Shown: positions 11,221 through 23,001, counted from the first letter of the stretch. The stretch: DNA of 64,000 nt from Rhizophagus irregularis (GCF_026210795.1 NC_089443.1:2232001-2296000); one strand, 5' to 3'. Numbers and translations are program-made. Notes: a model not told the origin generated them from the letters alone.

Positions 11221-12160
11221 GGCAAATTGAGAATTATCCCGGTAAATTGGGGTAAATTGTGTTACAATTTTGAGATAATGAAGGTCTTACAATTTGGCAA
11301 ATTTTGTCAAAATGGCGGAATTCCTACAAAATTCCTAATTCAAATGTTGAGAAATTTTTCAGTAAATTATCATTATATTGTGGGAAATTTTAGGCAAATT
11401 TTTAGTAATGCTATGCAAATGAAGTGTAAATTGTGGTGAATTTAGTTAAATTTTTAGTAATTTTATGCAAACGTAATGTAAATTGTGGTGAATTTAGTCA
11501 AATTTTTAATAATGTAATGTAAATTGTGTAAATTTTAGGCAAATTTTTAGTAATTTTATGTAAACGTAATGAAAATTGTGGTGAATTTAGTTAAATTTTT
11601 AGTAATTTTATGCAAACGTAATGCAAATTGTGGTGAATTTAGTCAAATTTTTAGTAATGTTATGTAAACAAAGTGCAAATTGTGGTGAATTTAGTCAAAT
11701 TTTTAGTAATTTTATGCAAACGTAATGCAAATTGTGGTGAATTTAGTTAATGTTATGTAAACGAAGTGCAAATTGTGGTGAATTTTTAGCAATATTAGGC
11801 CAATGTTATGTAAATTGTGATGAATTTTTTGTAATGATACGTAAATTGCAAATTTGAAATAAAAACTTTCCATTGTTGCACAATTTACCGGGAAAATTCT
11901 GGTAAATTGTGCATTTTTTTGTCAAATTTTGGAAAAATGGACCATTTTACCAAAATTTAACTTTCAAATGCTAGAAAATTTTTAGCAATTTTAGACAATT
12001 GAGTGACAATTGTTTGACAATTTTTGGACAATTGAGTGCAAATGTAATATTTTTAAGACAATTTCTGACAATTGAGTAATAATTAAGCAACAATTTTGTG
12101 TAATTTTATACAAATTTTATAACAATTTATTGATTCTAATTTTATTAACAATTTATCTAA
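11220..12160. repeat. Degenerate AT-rich tandem repeats
   Basis: Between about 11380 and 11870 the phrase GCAAATTGTGGTGAATTTAG, followed by TCAAATTTTTAGTAATTTTATG, recurs about eight times at roughly 50-65-bp spacing with drift. From 11950 to 12130 it is replaced by GACAATTTTTGGACAATTGAG-type repeats. Short apparent ORFs here come from the repeat. No terminal repeats or genes are seen. Confidence 0.6.
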
Positions 12161-12229
12161 TTATTCAATTATAACGTGTAATTAAGTACAATAATGTTAA
12201 AAAAAACAAACATCAAAAAAAAAACAAAA

Positions 12230-12389
12230 AGTTTCGAAGGTTAATCTTCGAAACTCACCAAGCAAGAAGCCAAAGAACTATTATCTTGTTACAATAACCT
12301 ACAAAAAAAGAAAACCATTCAGTTAGAATGTTTCTTAAAGAAAAAATAGGAGTTTCGTAACGAAATGTACGAAACTTACCAAGCCATAT
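12230..12389 (-). repeat. Minus-strand exon/intron-like units flanking the CACTA element
   Basis: Read on the minus strand there is GGCTTG|GTAAGTTTCG (donor-like, near 12383). Next is an intron-like segment with the inverted repeat TTTCGTACATTTCGTTACGAAA, a CTAAC and TTTTTTTGTAG. Then comes an exon-like block of about 40 nt (near 12254-12293) ending GCTTG|GTGAGTTTCGAAG. The layout matches the other arrays. It may equally be the continuation of the coiled-coil gene found on the other side of the CACTA element. Confidence 0.45.
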
Positions 12390-12789
12390 CACTGGTCAGA
12401 GTAGTCCATTTCGGCAAAATTTTAAATTGCCGAATGTTGGACGAAATTTGGTCTGACCTTAGCCGATCAGTACCAAAAAAATCGGCAACTAATTTTATAG
12501 GCGATTTGCACCGTAATGCCTGCCACTCGCAATTAGAAATTGGCAAAGTTTCGGAATTAGTTAAAAAAATCGGCTGTACATATCAATAAAATTCGAACCT
12601 GCCATGCAAATGAAATTCGTCATAAACAATCGACTATTCGTCTAAAAATCGATATTGATTTAAATTGCCGATTTGCAAAAATAAATAAAATCGACCATAA
12701 TAATTTTGACGAAATTTAGCAAATTTAAGTTTTAAAACAGCGATTTTATTTCGATTGATTTACCAATTATTTTAATTAAATCGCAAAAA

Positions 12790-13195
12790 TTTCCTACAAA
12801 AATAGTAAAAATTTCCTACGAAAATAATACGAAAATAATACTAAAATAATAAAAATTTCCTACGAAAATAATACGAAAATAATACTAAAATAATAAAAAT
12901 TTCCTACGAAAATAATATGAAAATAATACTAAAATAATAAAATTTCCTACGAAAATAATACGAAAATAATACTAAAATAATAAAATTTCCTACGAAAATA
13001 ATATGAAAATAATACTAAAATAATAAAATTTCCTACGAAAATAATACGAAAATAATACTAAAATAATAAAAATTTCCTACGAAAATAATATGAAAATAAT
13101 ACTAAAATAATAAAAATTTCCTACGAAAATAATATGAAAATAATACGAAAATAATAAAAATTTCCTACGAAAATAATACGAAAATGATAAAAAAA
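12790..13195. repeat. Tandem repeat TTTCCTACGAAAATAATACG inside CACTA element
   Basis: About seven units of roughly 55-62 bp built from TTTCCTACGAAAATAATACG, AAAATAATACTAAAATAATA and A-rich linker. They differ mainly by ACG/ATG changes and A-run length. The array lies in the left subterminal region, downstream of the minus-strand gene. CACTA transposons commonly have repetitive subterminal transposase-binding regions, so that role is possible but inferred. Confidence 0.7.
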
Positions 13196-13313
13196 TCCAA
13201 TCCACAATTCCACAAAAAAACCCATAATTTTCAAAAAAAAAATCCAAAAAAAAACTGACGAATCAATCTAAAATTCGAAAAAAAGTTAGTATAACAAAAA
13301 CTCAAAACAAAAA

Positions 13314-15460
13314 TTAAAGTACAAATTTATACCATTTTTCTGTTTCATCTTCCGTTTCCGGCGATTCTTCCACTCCAATTGGTTCCGATTCTTCCATTCC
13401 CGTTGGTTCCGAATCTTCTATTACCTCTATTTCGTCCATCTCCGCCGACACTTCCGCATCTTCCGCCATTATTAGATTATCCATCATTTGAATCGGCGTC
13501 TCCGGCTCAGAAAAGTCGGTATCGGCCGGCGTATTCTGCTCCACATAGGTCCAATTTGGAGCACCTCGTGGATGACGAGAGACGATATTATATATCTCAT
13601 CGTCATAATTTCGCGTTCGTATCAGTTGTGCAGATTGAAGAGAGAAAGCGTGTTAGGTCCAAGATATTTCGTAATAAATCTATTAACTATTATTAGAAAA
13701 AAAATCAATCCTATTACGAAAAAAATAAAACAAATAAAAAATAAAAAATAAAAATACGACAAATAAGTTATTGAACCTCTTCAGATCTCCAAGACGGATT
13801 ATAAACATTGATATGTCTTTTACCGTCTGGTTGCTCCTCATCCGATTCAGAATACTCTGGAGAGCGATATCGGTTGTCGCTTAAAACATTCAAAAGTTCT
13901 TTTCGATCATAATTCTCCAGTTTTTCGTCATTTTTGTCGAAAAGTGATTTTGCGCCTTTAACTCGTCGTGCTTTTTTTCTATATTTAAAGTTTTGACGAA
14001 TGATGAGATTTTTTTTTTTTTGAAATAATAAAGAAATTATTTACCTCATTTAACCGATTGTTTCGATGTAGACGACGATTATCTTTGTCTAAAGTGCCGC
14101 GTTGTTTATATAACAAACGCACTCTGCGATGTTTATGTAAAAGCGGCAAGCTAAGACTTGACTTGCCTGTATCGTAGTATACCTTGGCTTCATCGCTTCA
14201 ATTAATCGAGGTATAATCTGTCGAAGAATTTCATCATTCGACTCACTGCTAAACTTTTCATCGTATATTAATTCTAGTTCAATCGGAAAAGTTTTTAGAA
14301 TCGTCTTCATCTCGGCCTAAATTGAACAAAATATCGGTTTAGCGAGCGTTAAAAGCATACATTGAAAGAGGAATTTTGGACAAACCCTAGCTTCTTCTTC
14401 ATCTACTTCCATTTCATCTTCAGAATCGCGCACAAGATTTTTTCCTTTCCTACGCTTTGTTGGTCGTTGATCCTCTTCAAATTCGATATCTTAAAGGACA
14501 GATGAATGTCGGTGACACAAGCCGTCGTTTTCCTGACTAAGTATATTGTTATACGATTGTAATTGGCCAACATCTAGCCGTAGGTCACGCAACTCGCCAT
14601 TTGCATTATCGAGTTGCCAATTTAATTCATCGATTCTTCCCCGTAAGTAGGCATTTTTCTTCGAGATCATACGTTTCTAAAAAAACGTTAAAGTCGACCA
14701 GAACTCTAAAATGAATACAAAAGTCAATTGTAGCTCACCATTTACATCTCTAGTCCAATTACTACTATAAGGTTCACGTATAATTGGCGTTTTCGAATTC
14801 TCTCTTATATGGTTCGGCGATGCGTACATTGCTCCTATACGGTTCGGCGGTGCGTACATTGCTCCTATACGGTTCGGTGGTGCGTGTAATGGGCGTTAAT
14901 TCCCTATGTATATTGCTCCTATACGGTTCGCCTGTGTGTGTAATGGGCGTTAATTCCCTATGTACATTGCTCCTATATGGTTCGGCTGTGCGTGTAATGG
15001 GCGTTAATTCCCTATGTACGGTTACATTATGAATCGGTGGTACCATCCTGCTTTGTTGCGAGTACAAGCTGGATGGTACCACTAAGCGAAATGGCCCATT
15101 ATCTTCCGAAGCTTCTGGTATCGACGTTTGTTTTTGAGTTTTGGTAGAACCGGAACCAGAAGCTGCAGATTCCTGTATCGACGTTTGTTTTTGAGTTTTG
15201 GTAGAACTGGAACCGGAAGCTGCGGATTCCTGTATCGATGTTTGTTTTTGAGTTTTGGTAGAAACGGAACCAGAAGCTGCGGATTGTTGTTTCGACGCTT
15301 GTTTTTGAGTTTTGGTAGAACCGGAACCGGAAGCTGCAGATTGTTGTTTCGATATCGACGTTTGTTTGGGAGAATCAGAACTTACAAATTCCTGTGAAGA
15401 AGTTTGTTTGTGAGACTCTTGACGACTTTTTTCGACACTTTTTTTTCCAGATCGTTTCAT
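13314..15460 (-). CDS. Multi-exon TnpA-like accessory protein of the CACTA element
   Basis: The gene starts at 15460 (MKRSGKKSVEKSRQESHKQ), with a basic Ser/Lys-rich head. It has five copies of a roughly 20-residue repeat (KQTSIQESAASGSGSTKTQ) and several copies of an 18-residue repeat (HRELTPITRTAEPYRSNV). Donor ATG|GTGAGCTAC lies near 14739. Later exons give a coiled-coil segment (AYLRGRIDELNWQLDNANGE), an acidic/basic patch (KRRKGKNLVRDSEDEMEVDE), a helical part near 14310-14172, SPEYSESDEEQPDGKRHINV (13790-13990) and an acidic C-terminus (13640-13314). A frameshift between the second repeat block and the donor (about 14815) must be assumed. It points away from the Tnp2-like gene, as TnpA and TnpD-like genes may in CACTA elements. 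Function as DNA-binding accessory transposase is inferred; exon limits are approximate. Confidence 0.55.
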
Positions 15461-15599
15461 TCTTTATAGAGATTTTAATAAACAGAAGAATAGTAAAATT
15501 AGTAAATAAAGTAGAACTTTCTTTCAAAATGACGAAAAATATTGTTCGATTTATATAAAAGTTGATCAATATAAAAATGTATTGCAGATTTTATAAAAA

Positions 15600-16640
15600 T
15601 TATGAGAATTGTTTATCGAAAAAATAAAATTATTTTTGCGAAAAAATTCGATTGATGGAGCTTTATAAATTCAAAATAAGCTTTCCATGGGAAAAAGTTT
15701 ATTTGATAAAAATAAAACCGAAATTTGATTTATAAGTTAATTAATCGTTAAAAAAAGTCTAATCGAAATTAAACTTTTATTAAATCAATTACTAAAGGAT
15801 CAATTTAACCGAAATATTCAAATTAATTAAAAAAATTTCTCATGATTGAAAATTTAATTAAATCGACTAAATCAAAATCTCGAAATTAAACTTTTATTAA
15901 ATCAATTGCTAACGGATCAATTTAACCGAAATTTTCAAATTAAAAAAATTTCTCATGATTGAAAATTTAATTAAATCGACTAAATCAAAATCTCGAAATT
16001 AAACTTTTATTAAATCAATTGCTAACGGATCAATTTAACCGAAATTTTCAAATTAAAAAAATTTCTCATGATTGAAAATTTAATTAAATCGACTAAATCA
16101 AAATCTCGAAATTAAACTTTTATTAAATCAATTGCTAACGGATCAATTTAACCGAAATTTTCAAATTAAAAAAATTTCTCATGATTGAAAATTTAATTAA
16201 ATCGACTAAATCAAAATCTCGAAATTAAACTTTTATTAAATCAATTGCTAACGGATCAATTTAACCGAAATTTTCAAATTAAAAAAAATTTCTCATGATT
16301 GAAAATTTAATTAAATCGACTAAATCAAAATCTCGAAATTAAACTTTTATTAAATCAATTGCTAACGGATCAATTTAACCGAAATTTTCAAATTAAAAAA
16401 ATTTCTCATGATTGAAAAATTTAATTAAATCGACTAAATCAAAATCTCGAAATTAAACTTTTATTAAATCAATTGCTAACGGATCAATTTAACCGAAATT
16501 TTCAAATTAAAAAAAATTTCTCATGATTGAAAATTTAATTAAATCGACTAAATCAAAATCTCGAAATTAAACTTTTATTAAATCAATTGCTAACGGATCA
16601 ATTTAACCGAAATTTTCAAATTAAAAAAAAATTTCATAAA
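15600..16640. repeat. 113-bp satellite between divergent CACTA genes
   Basis: Seven nearly identical units of 113-115 bp plus a diverged first unit. The landmark CTCATGATTG occurs at 15839, 15952, 16065, 16178, 16292, 16405 and 16520. Units differ almost only in A-run length, so the amplification is recent. The array fills the space between the start of the minus-strand gene (15460) and the start of the Tnp2-like gene (about 16745). A shared bidirectional promoter or transposase-binding role is plausible but not shown. Confidence 0.9.
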
Positions 16641-16744
16641 ATTTTAATTTTCAAGAGAAAAAAATTGACTTCATTTGTCAAAATTTCGTTAAATTTTAAA
16701 GTACATATTAATTATAACCGATTCTTTATCAAATTTTATAAAAC

Positions 16745-19700
16745 ATGACGAGAAGAAGATCGATTAATCAAATTATGGGTTCAGAAAGGATAGCAAACCG
16801 ACTATCTTCTAGAAGGTTTAGCAAAAAAAAAGAACCAAAGTCCCTTGTTATTGTGACAAATGTAATGGAAAACTGGTTGTAATACGAACCAAAATGCTTC
16901 ACGAAGCGGCGGAAAACACAACTGACTCGAATCTTAATAGTGGTTTGGCTTCATTGTTACTAATTAATCAAGAAGAGGATTCGACAATAACTTCGTTAGA
17001 AGAAAATCCGATAAATGAAGATATTTTGATATCTCCATTAAATGAAGAAATTTCGGTAATAACTCCTTTTGAAGAAGATTCGACAACAATTCCATTAAAT
17101 GAAAAAGATAATTCGACAACTCCAGAATACAACGAAAACGAATATATTTTTTTACCTTGAAGCCGTACAAGAAGCTACGCAAATCGCCCACAAATTATGC
17201 TCGAACATTCAGGAACAGAAGATTTGAGCAATTCTGATTATGAACAACATACTGATACTTCTTCTTCTGATGGCAATGAGTCAAATGATGGAACTTTTGC
17301 CGATACTTTTGAAAATTATTCACCGCCAGATTTTAAGTCATATCAAGAGGAAGAAAAAACGACAATAGATGATAAATTTTCATGGATTTTATTGTGGATA
17401 ATGACCTTTCGAAAAAATTAAATCTCCCTGAAACAGTGACCGAATCTCAACTAAAATTCATGAAAATAGTGTTAAAAGAAATCGGTGGAGACATTTACGA
17501 TAGCTTTCCTGACTCTCTATATCTGGCAAGAACTCAACTTGGCCTGAAAGATCGTTTCCATAGTTTCGTGCCATGTCTGAAATGTCATAAATTATATAAT
17601 AAGACAGACATGGACGAAATTCAAAAAAATGACAGTATCGGTATCATAAGATGCAGTCACGTCGAATTTCCAAATTCTGCGTCTCGAAGGACGAAATCGT
17701 GTCAAACGGTCTTGGCTGAGAGAGAGGTTAAAAAGCCAGAATTAATATATCCGTTTATACCGATTCATCAACAATTGGAAACTCTATATCGTCGGCCTCA
17801 CTTTGAATGGTTACTTCGACATTGGTCAAATCGTCGACAATTCGATAACATACCGACCGATATATACGACGGTCAAATCTGGAAAACATTAAGAGAAACT
17901 GACGATGAAAATTCAGCCAAATTTTTCCGTAGAAGTAGCCATTCACATCTAGGACTAATGATAAACCTGATTGGTTCCAGCCCTACGATGGTACATTTTA
18001 TAGTATCGGGGTAATTTACGCGGCTGTCTGTAATTTACCCTTGACATTCTTGAGTTGTAGCGAAAATTTGCTGGTTTTCGGTCTACTAGACCGAACGAAG
18101 AATGCTTCACAAGATTAATCATTATATTGCGCCTATTGTCAATGAATTAGAGTTACTATGGAGTGGAATAACTTTAAATCGAACATTTGAGTGCCAAAAC
18201 GGGAAAAATATTCGTGCGGCTTTAGTACTAATTTCGTGCGATATCCTGCTGCTCGAAAAATATGCGGGCGATATTTCAGCTTTGGTTTCTTGCCATCGGT
18301 GTATGAAACGAGCAAATTATGAAGACCACCGGCATAATTTTGCAGGTATGGAGGATATGGAGAATTGGTTCATTACTCGTGATTCGACCGAACATCGTCA
18401 GAATGCTCTTGCATGGCGAAGTTGCAATTCCACCCATTCGAAAGAATTTCATTAGTGAAAAAGGGGTTAGGTGGTCGGAGTTGCGATTGCATCTTTGACC
18501 CAATTCGTTTTATTATTGTAGATCCAATGCACTGCTTATTCTTAGGAATTGCGAGGTGGATAATGAAGAGGATTTGGATCGACGAGGGTGTTTTAACCCC
18601 GAACGATCTAAAGAAGCAAAAATTGAAAAATGAATCAATTCAAAATACCGGCTGATTTGGGGACGAATTCCCAGGAATATTGAGCGCGGAGAAGGGTTTT
18701 CGAACTATACAGCCGATCAGTGGCGAATTTTCTTTATGATCTACGCAACTACCTCATTGTGGGAACATTTACCGTCAAAAGATCGAAAAATCTTGACACA
18801 TTTCGTTAGAGTTTGTTCTATTTTAGTAAGCCGAATTTTAGAAATTGAATTAATGGAAGAAGTAGCAGAGGCTAATTAAAATAATTAAGCTTATTGAAGT
18901 ACACTATGGAAGAGTAAAAATTACGCCTAATCTTCACCTTTCGCTCCATTTGTGCGATTGTTCGAATGATTTTGGTCCATTGTATGCATTTTGGTGTTTT
19001 TCATTTGAGCGTATGAATGGAATACTCGGTAAGATATTCTTTTTTTTACTTTTTACTTTATTCGGATGTTTACATTGTTAGTCTTATTTTTAATAATTTT
19101 TAAGGCTCGTTAATAACAACAAGTAATAGACAAATTGAACCGGAAATAATGCGTCGGATAATGAATGATAATCGAATTGGAGATATCATTAGTTCTGACA
19201 TTCAAACGAAAGGCTTAGAATTGCTTGAAGATCGACCCTTTTAACAACGGTTCAATATCGGCTGCGACCAATTTTCTTCGATGAACTAGTAGCGGTTTTG
19301 GTTTTAATAAATGCTAAAAGCATCTAATCGACTATTACTGGATGCGAGCCGTTTTCATGGAGAAATGCGTAGCCTAGTTCTGAAGCACAATGACCGAATC
19401 AATGCTTCGAACTGATGGTTGCTTTTTATAATCGCTTCTTATATCGAAATGTACAAGTTTCGCAAACCAGCAGATGAAATTATCAAGATTCTATAACAAT
19501 TCGAAAAGATAAATCAATTTGGAAGATGCCGAATTGGTTCCGAAGTATTTGGCTCTGCAATGTCAGTTCGACATACAAAAAGCTCGTGTGTCCTAGCCAA
19601 ATTTATAACTAGTGATGGGGAAGTCGACAGTTATCCTGGACAAATTCAATACTTCTTCAAACATACAGTTGACTTGCCAAATGGACAAATGGAACATAAT

Positions 19701-19955
19701 TTGGCATATATTCGTTGGTATCGACCAGCTAGTACGAGTGAAAGTCGATATTATTTTCATATTGATGATGAAGACGAGAGCTGTAACGTCGAGTTGTGGA
19801 AATCTGAATTTTATGATGAAAGCTGCGATTGTATTATTCCTGTACATAATATCCTTTGTCGATTTATACCATCAAAATATCGAATTTCTACTCGGAGTAA
19901 TGCTATTGAATATTTGGCGATTAATCCAATTAATCGCAAACTCCAAATTCGTTAA
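16745..19955 (+). pseudogene. Tnp2-like CACTA transposase, multiply frameshifted
   Basis: It starts MTRRRSINQIMGSERIAN. After a frameshift at an A9 run (about 16820) it reads through a CxCxxC head (CYCDKCNGKLV), then acidic Glu/Thr-rich repeats to 17420. From 17382 comes the transposase proper: FVPCLKCHKLYN zinc-type pair, then LGLMIN...DWFQPYDGTFYSIG in shifting frames, INHYIAPIVNELELLW, and finally FIIVDPMHCLFLGIARWIMK. This order matches the plant/fungal Tnp2 family (DGF.P; ID.YL.PL..EL..LW; DPMHNLFLG). A small intron-like segment occurs near 19030-19105, and a final ORF (19560-19955) gives a C-terminal domain. Stops and frameshifts at about 17420, 17940, 18060, 18250, 18660 and 18880 make it non-functional here. 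Confidence 0.75.
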
Positions 19956-19999
19956 TAATTAAGTGTTTTGGTAAAAATTGGCCGAATTATTTTTTTTAT

Positions 20000-20482
20000 T
20001 TTTTAATTTTTATAATTACTTGACGAGAGACACGTTTATTAGACGAAATTTCATTTTACGAAAAGATTCTTTTGTAGTATTTTTATTATAATTACTTGAC
20101 GAAAAACAAGACGAAATTCATTTTACAATAAAAATTTTCGTTAATGATTATGCACTGAATATAAACAATGTAAACAAAGTATAAAATTCGAATTAAAAAA
20201 TAATGTTTTTTACTATTTGGCAAAATTGTGTCGATTTATGTGACCAATCGGCAAAATTTACTGAACGACCTTAAAGGAACAAGTTTTCGTATAACAATCG
20301 GTATAAGTCGATTTTTCACCAAAAGACTGAACGAGTTTTCGTTTAACAATCAGTATCAGTCGATTTGTGATTGATTTTACCGATTTTTGCCGTTGGTCAA
20401 AAAATGTGACGAATCACATGACCAATCGGCAAAAATTATGCCGAAAGCTCTTAACGGTCGAAAGTTTTGATTTCGACCAGTG
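20000..20482. repeat. CACTA right subterminal region
   Basis: No gene. It contains repeated motifs ATTACTTGACGA (20016, 20090), ACAATCRGTATMAGTCGATTT (20294 and 20350) and ACCAATCGGCAAAA (20242, 20420), ending in GACCAGTG. Such directly and inversely repeated motifs are typical of CACTA subterminal transposase-binding regions. Confidence 0.55.
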
Positions 20483-22041
20483 CATCATCATGGCCTAATT
20501 TGCATAATGGGCAGATATAGTCTCCACATGTTGTTTCATCAGTAATCCCACAATAGTCAAAATTTTCAATACTACATTCTCTATATAGATTAGAATATTG
20601 ATCCAATATCTTGTTGCGAAAATAGGTGCGGTTATAGGTTGGATTAGATTGACTGGAAGAAAATACATTTGCCGATGTACTTACTTCAACTGAATCCAAG
20701 TATTTCTCTTGCACCTCTAATGCATTAGTTTGATTGGTTTTCAAAGTTTGAGAAGTGGGCAGAGTGCATATCTTAACATCTGGTAATTTTTTTGGGACAG
20801 ACCCTTGGCTTTTCTCAAGTGGGACTTTAGGTCTCACTTTTTCTATATCTTTGCATTCAGAATATGAGTTAGGGTTTTTTATCTCCGTATCAGCATAGCA
20901 AGATCCACCGAAATAATTCAGAATAATTTGGATTTGAGGCTTAGTAAACTTTGAAATAGAATCCGCACTGTAAGATTTGATATTCTTAATTCTATCTACT
21001 CCTATCTTTTCAAACAGTTTGTAAATCTTTATGGCCCTTTGGGTTCTTTTACGTAAGGTTTCCAGTGTTATTCCAGAAAGATGCTTTATTATATCCTGGA
21101 ATAATTGTTTTCTTGCCGTCTGATCTGAAACATTATTTCTGGCAATAATTTCTTGAACACTTTCTTCGAACCTTTTCCCATATGAGTAGCGACATGAAAT
21201 CTCTTTTTGTTTAGCTTGAGTAGTGTTCTTTCCTTCAATACTTACTTCTAGAAATAGATGAGCAAGCTCAACTTCTATTGTCATGTCAGTTGTAAGCTCC
21301 TGATTTCCATCAATAACTTGGACATCATCTTCATCTATCAATTCCGAAGACACTTCTTATATAAAATCTTGGGCTACTATATAATCATAGGAAACTTTTG
21401 TATCCTTGGGTAGTACTTGAACTTCTCCTGTTCTGCAAACACTCAATTTGATTGATGATTGCGAACTGCTTGTATTAGTTTCAGTTTCCACAGAATCTTC
21501 TAGGGGCATAGAGGAATTATTCTGGAAAATTGAGAGCTTATCCTGATCTTGGCTTGAATATGTTGATCCACGCAAAAGTTTTTCTATTGCGTTGTCTCAT
21601 TATATCACTAACCTCCTTCTTACTTACCAAAATCAGGAATTCATCGGTCTGTCTATCCTCCAATAATTTAGACCCTGCATGAGTGGGTTGAGTTACATTG
21701 GAGCTATTCTCAGAGTTACCCTCAATAGGCGGTGAAATGGATGATTGGGAAGTCACCTGTAATTCTGAACGAGTGGGATATTTCACCACGGATGTCCCGT
21801 CTTGCACCGAAACATTAATAGCAATTTGCTCCTGTTTGATTTTCCCGACATCACAATTTAGTTCTGCAATGAGCTCAGCCTTTTCTTTATCGCTCTGCTC
21901 TAGTTTTACGAATCTGGCTTCATTCTCTTCTATAGCCTGCCTTAATTTAGCATTTTCGGCTTTAACCTCGGCATTTTCAGCCTTAATCTCGGCATTCTCA
22001 GCCAGGAGCTTGACGACGCGTTGTTTCAATGAATCAAGCAT
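20483..22041 (-). pseudogene. Coiled-coil protein of an expanded glomeromycete family, truncated by CACTA
   Basis: Start at 22041: MLDSLKQRVVKLLAENAEIK, then a heptad-rich coiled coil (AENAEVKAENAKLRQAIEEN), a Ser/Asn linker and DEFLILVSKKEVSDIMRQRN. A frameshift near 21590 and an in-frame TAA at 21354-21356 follow. The conserved middle (VELAHLFLEVSIEGKNTTQA, SCRYSYGKRFEESVQEII, LRKRTQRAIKIYKLFEKIG) and a late CPLCKLGHDD zinc-type motif complete it, where the CACTA end cuts in. I recognise this arrangement as a large R. irregularis family of unknown function (recollection, not search). The track-like C-terminus VEIKTFDR belongs to the transposon end, not the gene. Confidence 0.65.
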
Positions 22042-23001
22042 GTTCGATAATAACTTTCATATAGGATGCGATCTATTTAAAATGCATTTTACCCAAGTGG
22101 GACTTCAGGTCTCACTTTTTTTATTCACCACACGTCTCCATATCCCGTGAAAAATATATTTGATACAATGTATTTCGGTTTGAATTCTTTATTGATACAG
22201 TAAATAAATTACATGATTCGATGATACATAGACTTGTTTTACAATGTGAAATGGTGGGCGTTTCTGTACTAATGCCTACAGACCACACCAGTGTTTCGTT
22301 CATCTAAACTATCTATACTAACATAATATCCCAACATTAACTCTAATCCGATTTCATTTACCCCAACGTCAATATTCTGGATAGAATAAAATGGTCGTCA
22401 ATTATGCATAGAATACGCGGAGTCAGAAATAAATTAGCAATATTAAAACTCACCAAAAGTTTATGTTCTCTACCTAATAAGGTCCCCAAAGTTCTGAACA
22501 AAAAAATAGATATTGGCTTTGCAAGCTTCCTAGTCATAACCGAAATATTCATATCTGTCTTGTCCGGAACATTAGTTTCGCCGATCAGGAATTATTTTGA
22601 TTGGCACTCTCATGTGACATTGTGTCATTGTGATAAATTTTTTTCGTAATTTTGTATTTGGTCCTTGACGTAGTATTACTGACTCTGTTCGTAGTATTAC
22701 TGACTCTGTTCGTAGTATTACTGACTCTGTTCGTAGTATTACTGACTCACAGTTCGTAGTAATTAGTCAACAGCCGTTTATGGAAATATATTTATATATG
22801 ACATATAATCAAAATGTCAAGCTATTCTTCGCTATTTCGAGTACCTTCGCCATTCCGGGTACAAACTAAATTCGAGGAAAATTCCCTACCTGCCAGTCCA
22901 ACGTTAAATCCAAAAAGGTCTTTATTTTATATAACTGGACTATTAATTTTTTTGACCTTGTTTTAACTCTCGGCCTTTGCGTTTGTAGTTACATATTCAA
23001 A
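22042..23001. other. Divergent intergenic region between coiled-coil gene and CRN gene
   Basis: No convincing gene on either strand. It separates two divergent genes, so both upstream regions must lie here. A 21-bp direct repeat sits at 22670-22760 (listed separately). A GTGGGACTTCAGGTCTCAC hairpin-like motif near 22097 resembles AGTGGGACTTTAGGTCTCAC inside the neighbouring coiled-coil gene near 20820. Confidence 0.5.
22670..22760. repeat. 21-bp direct repeat, four copies
   Basis: GTAGTATTACTGACTCTGTTC is present three times in perfect tandem and a fourth time with the ending changed to GACTCACAGTTC, followed by a decayed GTAGTAATTAG. It lies about 240-330 bp upstream of the CRN start codon at 23002. 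TGACTC resembles an AP-1/Gcn4-type core (TGACTCA is complete in the last copy). A regulatory role is a guess from position. Confidence 0.75.

Larger units (their letters stand above)
12390..20482. mobile_element. CACTA/EnSpm transposon (8.1 kb)
   Basis: Left terminus CACTGGTCAGAGTAG and right terminus ATTTCGACCAGTG form CACTGGTC...GACCAGTG inverted ends. The flanks are TAT (12387-12389) and CAT (20483-20485), an imperfect 3-bp duplication. Inside lie a minus-strand multi-exon gene (13.3-15.5 kb), a 113-bp satellite and a plus-strand Tnp2-like transposase (16.7-20.0 kb). Subterminal CGGCAAAATT/ACCAATCGGCAAAA motifs recur near both ends (12410-12490; 20215-20445). The 293-bp MITE at 56753-57045 has the same CACTGGTC ends with a perfect 3-bp duplication, supporting the boundaries. 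The right end truncates a coiled-coil gene. The transposase is broken, so this copy is probably inactive. Confidence 0.75.

Noticed and set aside
14784-15397. Plus-strand ORFs with LLLYGSAVRVMGVNSLCT and LSFGRTGTRSCGF repeats
   Set aside because: These are antisense readings of the repeated minus-strand accessory gene, which has sensible splice sites and composition.
15600-16640. Regular 113-bp repeats, considered as a CRISPR-like array
   Set aside because: Units are contiguous with no unique spacers, in a spliced eukaryotic context inside a CACTA transposon. It is a satellite.
16894-17160. Acidic ORF with Glu/Thr repeats as an independent gene
   Set aside because: It is continuous in direction and style with the head of the Tnp2-like transposase and preceded by its CxCxxC head in the same frame.
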